Positions 50,064 through 57,754 of a DNA stretch of 64,000 nucleotides are shown here, piece after piece. Numbering within the stretch: position 1 is the stretch's first letter; every line of letters begins with the position of its first letter. This DNA is from JBJMLO01 sp045805265 (GTDB lineage: Bacteria > Actinomycetota > UBA4738 > JACQTL01). Below the pieces are notes generated by a model that was given only the letters and a program-made list of their open reading frames with translations, searched no databases and was not told the DNA's origin. The stretch spans positions 372,001-436,000 of the forward strand of contig JBJMLO010000011.1 of assembly GCA_045805265.1 (NCBI GenBank). The letters run 5' to 3'. A program made the translations under genes and the position numbers.

Positions 50064-51992
50064 CTACGACGCCCGGCGGGCCACGTAGTCGCGGACCACG
50101 AAGTCGCCGAGCGCGTCCCCGTTCATCAGGAACACCCGCCCGGCCGTCAGCCTGGCCAGCCGTTCCATGAACCGCGCCAGCCCCGGCGAGTCCTCCAGCA
50201 TGAACACGTTGAGCGTGACGCCGCTCCGTGCGAGGCGCATGGCCTCCTGCAGCGTCAGCCGGATGGTCTCGGGCTCGGGCGGCCAGGCGAAGATGGCCTG
50301 CTCGCCGTGCAGGTGCGCCGTGGGCTCGCCGTCGGTGACCATGATGACCTGCCGGGTCGCCCGGGGGTGCTTCGACAGCAGCCGCCCGGCCAGGTTGAAC
50401 GCGTGGTGCATGTTCGTGCCGTACACGCGCTCCCACCCGGTTGCGGTGAGGTCCTCCGGCTGCATGCGCCGCGCGTAGTCGCTGAACCCGATCAGGTACA
50501 GCGTGTCGTGGGGGTACCGCCCTTCGATCAGGGCGTGCAGCGCCAGCGCCATGCGCTTCGCCGGGACGAAGTGGCCCCGCAGCGGCATCGAGAACGACAG
50601 GTCGAGGAGCAGAGCCGTGGCGGCCTCGGTGCGCGTCTCCGCCTCCACGAGCTCGAAGTCGTCCGGCAGCATCGACGGCGTCCGGCCCGGCCCGTTCCGG
50701 ACCACCGCGTTGAACACGCTGCGCTGCACGGCGATCTGCCCCGAGTCGCCGAACCGCCACGGCCTGGTCGCGCCCGTCGGCTCGGCCTGCCCGCCGGTGT
50801 CCCGGGCCTCGTGGACGGCCTCCCGGTCCTTCCGGAGGTGCTCGAACAGACGGGTCAGCGCCCGCTCTCCCAGCTTCCGGGCACCCCGCGGCGTGACCTC
50901 CAGCCGGCCGTTGCGGCGCGACATCAGCCCGGCCTGCTCCAGCGCTCGCTCGATCTTCTTCAGCTGGCGGAGGTCCCGGACGGCGTCCTCGCCGAGGGTT
51001 CGGCGCAGCGCGCCCTCGTCGACGTCCTCCAGCGCGGCGCCCGCGTAGTCGCCCTTCAGCGAGCGGTCGAGCTCCTCGTAGTCGTGCATGCGCTCCAGCG
51101 CGTCCACGGCGGCCGACATCGGCATGGCCTCGTCCCCCTCGCCCATGACCTGGTCGCCCCACGGCATCTGCGGGAACAGGCCCTGGAGGTTCTGGCCCAG
51201 GCGGTCGGCCTCGAAGGCCAGGTCCATGTCCTGCATCATCTGCTCGGCCAGGGCCTGGAGCTCCCTGCGTTGCTCCGGCGAAAGCGACGCCAGCAGGCGC
51301 GACATGGCCGCCATGCGCTGCGCCATCTGCTCCAGCAGCTCGTCGAGCGTCCGGGGGTTCCCCGGGAAGAACTGGCCGTGGCGCTGCATGAAGCCATCGA
51401 AGTCGTATGGCTCGCCCCGCTCGCGGGCCTCGATCATCTGATTCAGCTCGGCGAGCATGTCCTTCAGCTGTTGCATCTGCTCCGGCGAGATCCCCTGCAT
51501 GCCCTGGGTCAACGCGCGGAAGTACGAGTTCAGCACCTCGTTCTTCAGGAACTCCAGCAGCTCGTCGAACTCCCGCTGGGCCTGCGGGTCGGTGAACCGG
51601 TAGTCGCGGAGCTCGCCGATCTTCCCCGGCGCGTCGGGCGGCAGCGCGTCGAGGAACGCCTCGCGCATCCGCGCGTCCTCGGTTGGCTCGAACGACAGGG
51701 TGGTGCGCTCCCGCTCCAGGATCTCGTCGAGCCGGCGCCGGACCTCCTCGAGAGGCCCGGCGAGGTTCAGGTGCTCCTGCTCCTCGCGGCGCCGCCGGCG
51801 CAGGCGCGCCCGCAGCGAGTCGAGGCCCGAGAACGAGCCCCGCATCCCCCGCCGCAGCAACCGCCGCATGGCGAACTCGGCGCCGTCGCCCGAAAGCAGC
51901 TCCTCCGACATCTCATCGAGGAGCTCGCCCGCCGCCATGTCGGGGCCGAACGGGTCCTGGGTGTCGTCCCACCGCGAGTACCGGAAGCGCAT
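50064..51992 (-). CDS. VWA-domain protein (MoxR partner type)
   Basis: A 642-residue protein. The first 440 residues are mostly charged helices. The C-terminal von Willebrand A domain carries the metal site D-L-S-F-S-M-P (D-x-S-x-S), a Thr-containing loop (Y-G-T-N-M-H-H) and M-V-T-D-G-E-P-T as the third part. VWA proteins of this kind pair with MoxR-type AAA ATPases to remodel or insert cofactors into targets. The moxR gene here (54743-56158) is 2.7 kb upstream on the same strand and starts in the same TAGGCT context. Three Met/Gln-rich patches lie at about residues 160-260. Confidence 0.88.
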   Translation of the reverse strand: MRFRYSRWDDTQDPFGPDMAAGELLDEMSEELLSGDGAEFAMRRLLRRGMRGSFSGLDSLRARLRRRRREEQEHLNLAGPLEEVRRRLDEILERERTTLSFEPTEDARMREAFLDALPPDAPGKIGELRDYRFTDPQAQREFDELLEFLKNEVLNSYFRALTQGMQGISPEQMQQLKDMLAELNQMIEARERGEPYDFDGFMQRHGQFFPGNPRTLDELLEQMAQRMAAMSRLLASLSPEQRRELQALAEQMMQDMDLAFEADRLGQNLQGLFPQMPWGDQVMGEGDEAMPMSAAVDALERMHDYEELDRSLKGDYAGAALEDVDEGALRRTLGEDAVRDLRQLKKIERALEQAGLMSRRNGRLEVTPRGARKLGERALTRLFEHLRKDREAVHEARDTGGQAEPTGATRPWRFGDSGQIAVQRSVFNAVVRNGPGRTPSMLPDDFELVEAETRTEAATALLLDLSFSMPLRGHFVPAKRMALALHALIEGRYPHDTLYLIGFSDYARRMQPEDLTATGWERVYGTNMHHAFNLAGRLLSKHPRATRQVIMVTDGEPTAHLHGEQAIFAWPPEPETIRLTLQEAMRLARSGVTLNVFMLEDSPGLARFMERLARLTAGRVFLMNGDALGDFVVRDYVARRAS

Positions 51993-52001
51993 CCGGCATC
52001 C

Positions 52002-52007
52002 AGCCTA
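52002..52007 (-). promoter_or_regulatory. -10 box of the VWA gene
   Basis: TAGGCT on the minus strand, 9 bases before the ATG at 51992. The sequence TAGGCTGGA is identical to that in front of the moxR gene at 56166-56171. There is no ribosome binding site. Confidence 0.5.
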
Positions 52008-52035
52008 CGCCGGTTCCGGCGGAACCCCGGGGGCG

Positions 52036-52473
52036 TCAGCGGGCCTGGCGGAACATCCGGGTGAGGGACTCGGCGGCCCGCTTCACCTGATGGGGCATCG
52101 CCGAGCGTGACCGGCCCGAGATCTCGCCGGCCAGCAACACGGACGGCAGGACCCGCACGCCCCGCATCGTCCGGGGCGCGAACACGGCGTCGCCCCGCGG
52201 GCACAGGATCGAGAACACCCCGCCCTGGACCCCGATCGCGCGGACGTGCCCCTCGAGCCGCCGGGCGGCGCGGCGAGCGCGGCGGAGGCCGGGCACCCGG
52301 AGGCCGGTCGGCAGCCCGTCGCCCTCGAAGACCACGGCGAACGAGCCCGTCGTGCCGATGACGACCCGGTCGCAGCCGACGCCCTCGCCGGGCAGGACGT
52401 GGAAGCTCCACGGGTCGAGACGGCTCAGCTCGCGCTCGCCCGATTCGGAAAGGGATCGGGGTGCCTCGGTCAT
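52036..52473 (-). CDS. NERD-like domain protein, probably catalytically inactive
   Basis: A 145-residue protein whose first half follows the start of NERD (nuclease-related) domains: L-S-R-L-D-P-W-S-F-H-V-L-P then C-D-R-V-V-I-G-T-T-G-S-F-A-V-V-F. In active relatives this strand continues with an Asp/Glu-x-Lys; here it reads E-G-D-G-L, so nuclease activity is doubtful. The rest is basic. GATAAT (52481-52486, minus strand) lies 7 bases before the ATG at 52473, so it is likely leaderless. It sits just upstream of the VWA gene. Confidence 0.65.
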   Translation of the reverse strand: MTEAPRSLSESGERELSRLDPWSFHVLPGEGVGCDRVVIGTTGSFAVVFEGDGLPTGLRVPGLRRARRAARRLEGHVRAIGVQGGVFSILCPRGDAVFAPRTMRGVRVLPSVLLAGEISGRSRSAMPHQVKRAAESLTRMFRQAR

Positions 52474-52513
52474 CACCGCGATTATCGACCCGGTGGCAAC
52501 CGCGTTGAGCAGG

Positions 52514-52903
52514 TCAACCGATGCCGAGGCCGGTGAACAGCGCCCGCAGCGTCAGCCCGAAACAGAAGAAGGCCGCCACCGCGAACGGGACGTGCTGGTC
52601 GCGCTCGAGGTCGCGGGCGAACACATGCGCGATCACGAGGACCGTGACCGGGAACACGGACCCGTACAGGTAGTGCAGGACGGGCCGCGCGTGGAACCCC
52701 TTGATCGACAGGAGCACGATGCCGGCGACGATTTGCACGCCCAGCACGACCTGCTCGGCGCCGAGCAGCCGCCAGAACCACGCGCCTGGGTCGCGCTTGG
52801 CGATTCGGGCCCCGAATCCCCACACCATGAGCAGGCCGAACCCGCCCACCACCGCGAACCCCAGGACCCGGTGCACCCCGACCACGGCCGGCAATGGTCC
52901 CAC
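52514..52903 (-). CDS. Four-helix membrane protein of unknown function
   Basis: A 129-residue protein with four hydrophobic segments, containing G-V-H-R-V-L-G-F in the first and P-V-L-H-Y-L-Y-G in the third. The His residues placed near helix ends recall small haem-b or quinone-linked membrane proteins, but I cannot name the family. The GTG at 52903 is the furthest start with good coding bias. It lies 43 bases after the DsrE-type gene and may belong to the TusA/DsrE unit. Confidence 0.72.
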   Translation of the reverse strand: MGPLPAVVGVHRVLGFAVVGGFGLLMVWGFGARIAKRDPGAWFWRLLGAEQVVLGVQIVAGIVLLSIKGFHARPVLHYLYGSVFPVTVLVIAHVFARDLERDQHVPFAVAAFFCFGLTLRALFTGLGIG

Positions 52904-52946
52904 GCGCGCCGGAATGCTGCCGCGCGTCGGTCCGACCCAGGCCGGC

Positions 52947-53492
52947 TCAGATGAACAGCTGGATGTCCGAATCCTTCATCTCGAGGAGCGCGGTCGCGGC
53001 ACCGACGGGTGCCTCCAAGCCGTCGATGAGGTCGTCCGGCTTCAGCCCGAGCAGGTCCATGGTCATCTGGCACGGCAGAAGCCGGACGCCCATCTCTTGG
53101 GCCAGCTCCAGCAGCTCCTGCGGTTCGGGGACCTTGTTGTCGCGGGCCAGCTTGCGCATCATCGCGGGGCCCGCGCCGGCGAAGTTCAGCTTCGACAGCT
53201 TGCCCTTGTGGGCACCGCCCGGGTTCATCACGGAGAGCATCTTCTGCATCCAGTGCTCGCCGGTGACCCGTACGCCGGGCTTCACGAGGGAGAACAGGCC
53301 CCAGAACGTGAAGAACACGGTGGCCTGCATGCCGCTCGCCGCCGCGGTCGTGGAGAGAATCAGCGTCGGCCAGATCCGGTCGAGGTCGCCCGACCAGGCG
53401 ATGATCGTCAGCCCGGTCGGTTTCTCCCCGTCGGCGGGCTGAGGCGACGGTTCCGTTGCGGTCCCGGTCAGCACATCGGTCATGTCGGCCAT
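52947..53492 (-). CDS. DsrE/DrsH-like sulfur-relay family protein
   Basis: A 181-residue protein of the DsrE/DsrF/DrsH-like family: L-T-I-I-A-W-S-G-D-L-D-R strand-loop, T-T-A-A-A-S-G-M-Q-A-T-V-F-F-T-F-W-G, and the conserved Cys in R-L-L-P-C-Q-M-T-M-D-L-L-G. Proteins of this kind pass sulfane sulfur with TusA, whose gene ends 4 bases upstream. The ATG at 53492 lies directly against GAGGGG; the ATG at 53483 has a better 9-base spacing and may be the real start. The first 25 residues are low in structure. Confidence 0.88.
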   Translation of the reverse strand: MADMTDVLTGTATEPSPQPADGEKPTGLTIIAWSGDLDRIWPTLILSTTAAASGMQATVFFTFWGLFSLVKPGVRVTGEHWMQKMLSVMNPGGAHKGKLSKLNFAGAGPAMMRKLARDNKVPEPQELLELAQEMGVRLLPCQMTMDLLGLKPDDLIDGLEAPVGAATALLEMKDSDIQLFI

Positions 53493-53496
53493 CCCC

Positions 53497-53724
53497 TCAC
53501 GACGCCTTGCGGACGACGAACCGGAAGACGCCGCTGTCGTCGGACTGTTCGAGCAGCTCGTTCCCGGTGAACCTGCACCACGCCGGCACGTCGGACACGG
53601 CTCCCCTATCGGTGGCGAGGATCTCGAGCGTGTCCCCCACCGCCATCCCCTTGATGGCCTGCGAGGTCTTCACGATGGGCATCGGGCACGCGGAACCTCG
53701 TGCATCGAGCGTGTGGGCGGCCAT
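53497..53724 (-). CDS. tusA: TusA-family sulfur carrier
   Basis: A 75-residue sulfur-carrier protein with the family motif L-D-A-R-G-S-A-C-P-M-P-I-V-K, in which the Cys carries the persulfide. The C-terminal half has C-R-F-T-G-N-E-L-L-E. It works in the cytosol handing sulfur to partners such as the DsrE-like protein encoded 4 bases downstream. The ATG at 53724 has GGAGG about 9 bases upstream. A short frame with adjacent Cys codons lies 50 bases before it and might control it. Confidence 0.93.
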   Translation of the reverse strand: MAAHTLDARGSACPMPIVKTSQAIKGMAVGDTLEILATDRGAVSDVPAWCRFTGNELLEQSDDSGVFRFVVRKAS

Positions 53725-53774
53725 GGGTTGGAATCCTCCTTCGGGGTGGTCGGGCGACGGGGTCGAGCGCGGAG

Positions 53775-53873
53775 TTACGGGCGTCGTACGGCGGCCCGGG
53801 CGTGGGCACCGGGACAGCACCCGCGGAACGGGATCATGAGGGCGACGTCGCCCCAGGACCGGGTCCGGATCAT
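53775..53873 (-). CDS. Possible 32-residue leader peptide before tusA, containing Cys-Cys
   Basis: Starts at the ATG 53873, 11 bases after TAGGAT (53885-53890, minus strand), and reads M-I-R-T-R-S-W-G-D-V-A-L-M-I-P-F then R-G-C-C-P-G before a TAA at 53775. It lies 50 bases upstream of tusA on the same strand. In mycobacteria, leaderless upstream frames with Cys codons tune sulfur genes by attenuation; this one could do the same. That is inference; the frame is short and may be fortuitous. Confidence 0.3.
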   Translation of the reverse strand: MIRTRSWGDVALMIPFRGCCPGAHARAAVRRP

Positions 53874-53921
53874 TGCAACTGCAAATCCTACCCCTGAGAT
53901 CGAGAAGCGGCGACCCGGCGC

Positions 53922-53950
53922 TTGTGCAGCCGGCGATGTGGACCTACCGT
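53922..53950 (+). promoter_or_regulatory. Promoter of small paralogue 1
   Basis: TTGTGC (53922-53927), 17 bases, TACCGT (53945-53950), then exactly 6 bases to the ATG at 53957. There is no ribosome binding site. The TACCNT-6-ATG form recurs before small paralogues 2 and 3. Confidence 0.5.
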
Positions 53951-53956
53951 GGAGCC

Positions 53957-54133
53957 ATGAACTGGAGTGGCATGCGTCAGGTTCCCGGCCCGGGTCAGCT
54001 CGAAGCGGATACCGTCCGCGAGCAGCAACATGACCTGGAGAAGATCGCCGAGCGCGAACGAGTGGTGGACGCCGCCGTCCCTCGCCGCCATCCCCTGCGC
54101 GCGCTCCTCGCGAAGCTCCACGGCAAGCGCTGA
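53957..54133 (+). CDS. Tiny paralogue 1 (acidic/basic helical, 58 residues)
   Basis: A small protein with Q-L-E-A-D-T-V-R-E-Q-Q-H-D-L-E-K-I-A-E-R-E-R as an amphipathic helix, a V-P-R-R-H-P-L-R turn and the basic tail A-L-L-A-K-L-H-G-K-R. It is clearly related to the genes at 54338 and 54564. No known domain. Its start has the leaderless TACCGT-6-ATG form. A fragment of a moxR gene in the opposite direction follows immediately, as a complete moxR follows the third copy. Confidence 0.6.
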   Translation: MNWSGMRQVPGPGQLEADTVREQQHDLEKIAERERVVDAAVPRRHPLRALLAKLHGKR

Positions 54134-54144
54134 CGACCCACCCG

Positions 54145-54266
54145 GGCTGGAAGTCGAAAGCCGGCCAGCCGGCGCCGGAGCATTTCCAGCTCGGCGGTCC
54201 GGACCCCGCGCGACGGGATGTCCTGGTCCCGCCCCTCCTCCATCGTGTCGAACTCGACCCGGCCGG
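54145..54266 (-). pseudogene. Fragment of a duplicated moxR-like gene
   Basis: About 120 bases that match 55005-55125, inside the intact moxR-like gene. Read on the minus strand it gives G-R-V-E-F-D-T-M-E-E-G-R-D-Q-D-I-P-S-R against G-R-I-E-F-D-T-I-E-E-G-R-E-Q-D-I-L-S-R in the intact gene; by hand, 29 of 38 residues agree. After R-R-R-L-A-G-F the fragment has one extra base, which shifts the frame. The rest of the gene is missing on both sides. It is a decayed partial duplicate lying between small paralogues 1 and 2. Confidence 0.75.
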
Positions 54267-54325
54267 CAAGCGCCTCCCGATTGGGAACCCCGCGAACCGA
54301 CCCTGTCCGCCGGCGCCGCAGGGTA

Positions 54326-54331
54326 TACCGT
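54326..54331 (+). promoter_or_regulatory. -10 box of small paralogue 2
   Basis: TACCGT, exactly 6 bases before the ATG at 54338. TATACC, overlapping it by four bases, is an alternative box. No ribosome binding site and no convincing -35. Confidence 0.45.
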
Positions 54332-54337
54332 GCGGCC

Positions 54338-54508
54338 ATGGCTCTCTTTGGTCCCACCCCACGCCCGGAGGACCTCGAGGCAGCGGCCCTCCGGGAGCGC
54401 GAGAACGAGTTGGAGGCGATCGCCGAGCGCGAGCGGCTCACCGAGGCGGGAGTTCCCCGGCCCCACCGCATCCGCGGCTTCTTCTCCAGGCTTCGCCGCA
54501 AGCACTGA
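54338..54508 (+). CDS. Tiny paralogue 2 (56 residues)
   Basis: Related to the genes on both sides: P-T-P-R-P-E-D-L-E-A-A-A-L-R-E-R, then E-N-E-L-E-A-I-A-E-R-E-R-L, a V-P-R-P-H-R-I-R turn and tail F-F-S-R-L-R-R-K-H. The helix is amphipathic with mixed charge and the tail is basic with aromatic residues, so it may touch membranes or a protein surface. No known domain. Leaderless start. Confidence 0.62.
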   Translation: MALFGPTPRPEDLEAAALRERENELEAIAERERLTEAGVPRPHRIRGFFSRLRRKH

Positions 54509-54528
54509 CGGCTTCGCTCAGAGTTGAC

Positions 54529-54557
54529 TTGCCCGGCCGAGATCCCGGGCGTACCTT
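54529..54557 (+). promoter_or_regulatory. Promoter of small paralogue 3
   Basis: TTGCCC (54529-54534), 17 bases, TACCTT (54552-54557), then 6 bases to the ATG at 54564. It follows the stop of paralogue 2 by about 20 bases, so each copy appears to have its own promoter. Confidence 0.45.
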
Positions 54558-54563
54558 CGACCC

Positions 54564-54746
54564 ATGCCGCTCCCGGGCCCGATGCCCCGCCCGCCGCAGG
54601 TCGAGAGCGAGATCTCGCGGAGTCGTCACGACGAGCTCGAGCACGAGTGGGCGCGCCACCGCGCCGAGGACGAGCTCATCCCCCACCGCCTCAGGGCGTG
54701 GTGGCGCCGCCTGTTCTCAGAGTCCCCGCCGGAAGATCCCGACTAG
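54564..54746 (+). CDS. Tiny paralogue 3 (60 residues)
   Basis: Third member: P-G-P-M-P-R-P-P-Q-V-E-S-E-I-S-R-S-R, then H-D-E-L-E-H-E-W-A-R-H-R, an I-P-H-R-L-R-A-W-W-R-R-L-F segment and an acidic end P-P-E-D-P-D. It is the most diverged of the three; the acidic end is unique. Its stop overlaps the stop of the convergent moxR gene by four bases. Leaderless start as in copies 1 and 2. Confidence 0.6.
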   Translation: MPLPGPMPRPPQVESEISRSRHDELEHEWARHRAEDELIPHRLRAWWRRLFSESPPEDPD

Positions 54747-56158
54747 CGCCGGCCGGGGTCCGGGGCCTCGTACCGCGCGCCACCCCGGCCGTCCGTGTCC
54801 TTGTTCAGCCGCCGTGACAGGTGCAGGCCCTCCAGGCCGAACTCCATCGCCGAGGCGGCCACGCCGGGACTCTCCTCTTCGACGCCCAACCGGTCGAGGA
54901 GCTTGGCCAGTCCCGGGAGATCGCCGAACTGGTCGAGGAACTCGCCGGCCGGCATGAGGTCGTAGCTCTCGGCGACAAAACCGTCGGAGAACCTGCCGAG
55001 CAGGGGCTGGAAGTCGAACCCGGCCAGCCGGCGCCGGAACACCTCCAGCTCGGCCGTGCGAACCGCCCTTGACAGGATGTCCTGCTCCCGTCCCTCCTCG
55101 ATCGTGTCGAACTCGATCCTGCCGAGCGACGACTCGACCACCGCCGGGAGGTCGCAGACCCGGGGGACCGCCTCCGGTTCGCCCGAGCGCGCCGCCCGCC
55201 GTACGGCGGCCGCGGCCAGGGTCTCCAGGTTCCCGATCGAGTAGCGGACGCTGACCCCGCTGCGGTGGTTCACGTGGGGCGAGCGCCGGAGCTCGGCGGT
55301 CAATGCCGCCAGCAGCTCCTTCATGAAGCGGGGCACGCGGACCGGGACCTTCCCGGCCGGGCTCCGCGCCTCCTGGTCCATGATCCGGACCTCGTCCGAC
55401 AGCGTCTCCGGGTAGTGGGTGCGGACCTGCGTGCCGAACCGGTCCTTCAGCGGGGAGACGATGCGGCCGCGGTTCGTGTAGTCGTCGGGGTTCGCGGTCG
55501 CCACCAGCAGCAGGTCGAGCTGGAGGCGGATCTGGTAGCCGCGGATCTGGATGTCGCGCTCCTCGAGGATGTTGAACAGCGCGACCTGGATCCGCTCGGG
55601 GAGGTCGGGAAGCTCGTTGATGGCGACGATCCCTCGGTTGGTGCGCGGGATCAGCCCGTAGTGGATCGTGAGCTCGTCGGCCAGGTACCGGCCCTCCGCC
55701 ACGCGGATCGGGTCGACGTCGCCGATCAGGTCGGCCACGGCGGTGTCCGGCGTGGCCAGCTTCTCCGCGTAGCGCCGATCGGACGGGATCCACGCGACCG
55801 GCGTGTCGTCGCCCCGCTCGGCGACGAGCGCCCGGCACCGGGCGCAGATCGGCCGGTACGGGTGGTCGTTCACCTCGCACCCCTCGATGGCCGGCGCCTC
55901 GGGGTCGAGCAGCTCGACCAGGTGCCTGATCAGCCGGGTCTTCGCCTGCCCCCGCTCGCCGAGCAGGATGAGGTCGTGCCCCGCCAGGATGCCCCGCTCG
56001 AGCGTCGGGAGCACCGAGTCGTCGAAGCCGATGAGCGAGGGGAACAGGTCCCCGCCGCCTCCGAGCTTTCGCAGCAGGTTGTCCCGGAGCTCTTCCTTGA
56101 CCGTCCGGTCCGGGTACCCGGAGGCCCTCAGCTCACCGAGGTTCGTCGCAAGCGTCAT
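54743..56158 (-). CDS. MoxR/Mg-chelatase-type AAA+ ATPase
   Basis: A 471-residue AAA+ ATPase. The Walker A loop is L-G-E-R-G-Q-A-K-T-R-L near residue 72. The Walker B strand is G-I-V-A-I-N-E-L-P-D-L, with Asn-Glu instead of Asp-Glu, and the sensor-1 region is L-L-L-V-A-T-A-N-P-D-D-Y. A C-x2-C pair (C-A-R-C) lies in an insert. It works with VWA proteins as a chaperone-like remodeller; the VWA protein is encoded at 50064-51992. The ATG at 56158 has TAGGCT 7 bases upstream. A decayed copy of residues of about 344-383 lies at 54145-54266. Confidence 0.9.
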   Translation of the reverse strand: MTLATNLGELRASGYPDRTVKEELRDNLLRKLGGGGDLFPSLIGFDDSVLPTLERGILAGHDLILLGERGQAKTRLIRHLVELLDPEAPAIEGCEVNDHPYRPICARCRALVAERGDDTPVAWIPSDRRYAEKLATPDTAVADLIGDVDPIRVAEGRYLADELTIHYGLIPRTNRGIVAINELPDLPERIQVALFNILEERDIQIRGYQIRLQLDLLLVATANPDDYTNRGRIVSPLKDRFGTQVRTHYPETLSDEVRIMDQEARSPAGKVPVRVPRFMKELLAALTAELRRSPHVNHRSGVSVRYSIGNLETLAAAAVRRAARSGEPEAVPRVCDLPAVVESSLGRIEFDTIEEGREQDILSRAVRTAELEVFRRRLAGFDFQPLLGRFSDGFVAESYDLMPAGEFLDQFGDLPGLAKLLDRLGVEEESPGVAASAMEFGLEGLHLSRRLNKDTDGRGGARYEAPDPGRR

Positions 56159-56165
56159 GGCTTCC

Positions 56166-56171
56166 AGCCTA
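56166..56171 (-). promoter_or_regulatory. -10 box of the moxR-like gene
   Basis: TAGGCT on the minus strand, 7 bases before the ATG, in the context TAGGCTGGA shared with the VWA gene. No ribosome binding site. Confidence 0.5.
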
Positions 56172-56256
56172 CCCCCCGCCCCCGGAAACGGCGGCGGCGG
56201 GAACCTCACCCCGCGCGAAGGAGTCGGCTACGGTGGCGACACCGCGGAGGGCGCGC

Positions 56257-57741
56257 ATGGACTGGCTCGACGAGGACCCCGGGCTGCCGATCAAGTTCGG
56301 CCCCTGCTCCAACGGGGAGTACGAGCCCCAACCGCTCCAGCCGGCGATCACCGAGACGATCCGCCGGGCCCGCGAGGAGTGCGAGCGCAACGCCCGGCGT
56401 CTGGGGATGTCACGTCGCGAGTTCCTGCTGTCGGCGATGGGCGCCGCGACGACCCTTCTCGTCCTCGACGCGTGTACTCGCGAGGAGGCCAGGAGCAGGA
56501 CCCGCCTCCGTACCACGCCGGGCGGGACATTCGCCGTCCCCACGGAGGCCACCACGGAACCCGACGCCGCCCACCAGACGGTCGGCGGCGAGGAATTCAT
56601 CCTCGACGTGCAGGGCCACCTGCTCGAGTACGACGTCAACCCGATCAGCCGCGAGGGCGAGAGCTGGTGGACCAAGTTCCCGCAGCGCAACTGCGGCGAG
56701 AGCGACCCGCGCGTGTGCTTCGACATCGAGCACTTCATGACGGAGTTCTTCCTGCGCAGCGATACGACCATGCTGGTGCTGTCGGCCCTGCCGATCGCGC
56801 CTGCGGGCAGCCCGCTCTCGCCGGAGGTCATGGACGAGACCCGGCGAGTGGCGGAGAGGCTGTGCCACGACGAGCGGGTGCTGCTGCACGCGCTGGTCAT
56901 GCCCAATGTGGGGTCGCTCGAGGGCAACCTCGACGCCATGGCCGACCGGGTCCGCCGGTACCCGATCAGGGCGTGGAAGGCCTTCACGCATTACCCCGAC
57001 CTGTACTCGGGCGGCGGCGGCTGGTGGCTGGACGACCACGAGCGCGGCATCCCCAGGGTCGGCGACGCGTTCCTGGATCGAACCGTGGAGCTCGGCGTTC
57101 CCGTCGTCGCGACGCACAAGGGGCTGTCGGGCGGCTCCCGGTTCGCGTCCCCCGAGGACATCGGACCGGCCGCCCGCCGGCACCCGGACGTGCGGTTCCT
57201 CGTGTACCACTCCGGGTTCGAGATCGGCGGGACCGAGGGGCCGTATCGGAACGCCACGAAGACGGTCGGCGTCAACCGGCTGATCACGTCGCTGATCGAC
57301 AATGGAATCGGTCCCAATGAGAACGTCTACGCGGAGCTCGGGTCCACGTGGTGGTACCTGATGAAGACCCCGACGCAGGCTGCGCACGTGCTGGGGAAGC
57401 TGCTGAAGCACGTCGGCGAGGACCGGGTGATCTGGGGAACGGACTCGATCTTCTACGGCTCGCCGCAGGACCAGATCCAGGCGCTTCGGGCCTTCCAGAT
57501 CACACCGGAGTTCCAGGAGCGGTTCGGGTACCCGGAGCTGACGAGGGAGATCAAGGCCAAGATCCTCGGGCGGAACGCCGCCGCCCTGTACGGCGTCGAC
57601 CCGGCCACCGTGCCGTGCGAGTTCACCCGGGAGGAATTGGAGCGGGTCCGCCGCGAGCTGCCCCTCGACAACCGGACCTTCGGCCCGACCACCACGGCGG
57701 AGGTGGCCGCCTTCAACGACCACCACCGGGGCTGGCCGTAG
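56257..57741 (+). CDS. Tat-exported amidohydrolase-family protein
   Basis: A 494-residue TIM-barrel metal hydrolase of the Amidohydro_2 type. An unusual 50-residue cytoplasmic lead comes before the twin-arginine signal (M-S-R-R-E-F-L-L-S-A-M-G-A-A), so the protein is predicted to be exported folded or to stay membrane-anchored. Metal-site candidates are Q-G-H in L-D-V-Q-G-H-L-L (relatives have H-x-H), His in V-A-T-H-K-G, His in V-Y-H-S-G-F-E, and Asp in W-G-T-D-S-I-F-Y-G. The ATG at 56257 has GGAGG 6 bases upstream. A sigma-factor operon starts 13 bases after its stop. Confidence 0.85.
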   Translation: MDWLDEDPGLPIKFGPCSNGEYEPQPLQPAITETIRRAREECERNARRLGMSRREFLLSAMGAATTLLVLDACTREEARSRTRLRTTPGGTFAVPTEATTEPDAAHQTVGGEEFILDVQGHLLEYDVNPISREGESWWTKFPQRNCGESDPRVCFDIEHFMTEFFLRSDTTMLVLSALPIAPAGSPLSPEVMDETRRVAERLCHDERVLLHALVMPNVGSLEGNLDAMADRVRRYPIRAWKAFTHYPDLYSGGGGWWLDDHERGIPRVGDAFLDRTVELGVPVVATHKGLSGGSRFASPEDIGPAARRHPDVRFLVYHSGFEIGGTEGPYRNATKTVGVNRLITSLIDNGIGPNENVYAELGSTWWYLMKTPTQAAHVLGKLLKHVGEDRVIWGTDSIFYGSPQDQIQALRAFQITPEFQERFGYPELTREIKAKILGRNAAALYGVDPATVPCEFTREELERVRRELPLDNRTFGPTTTAEVAAFNDHHRGWP

Positions 57742-57754
57742 CGAGGGGCTTTCC

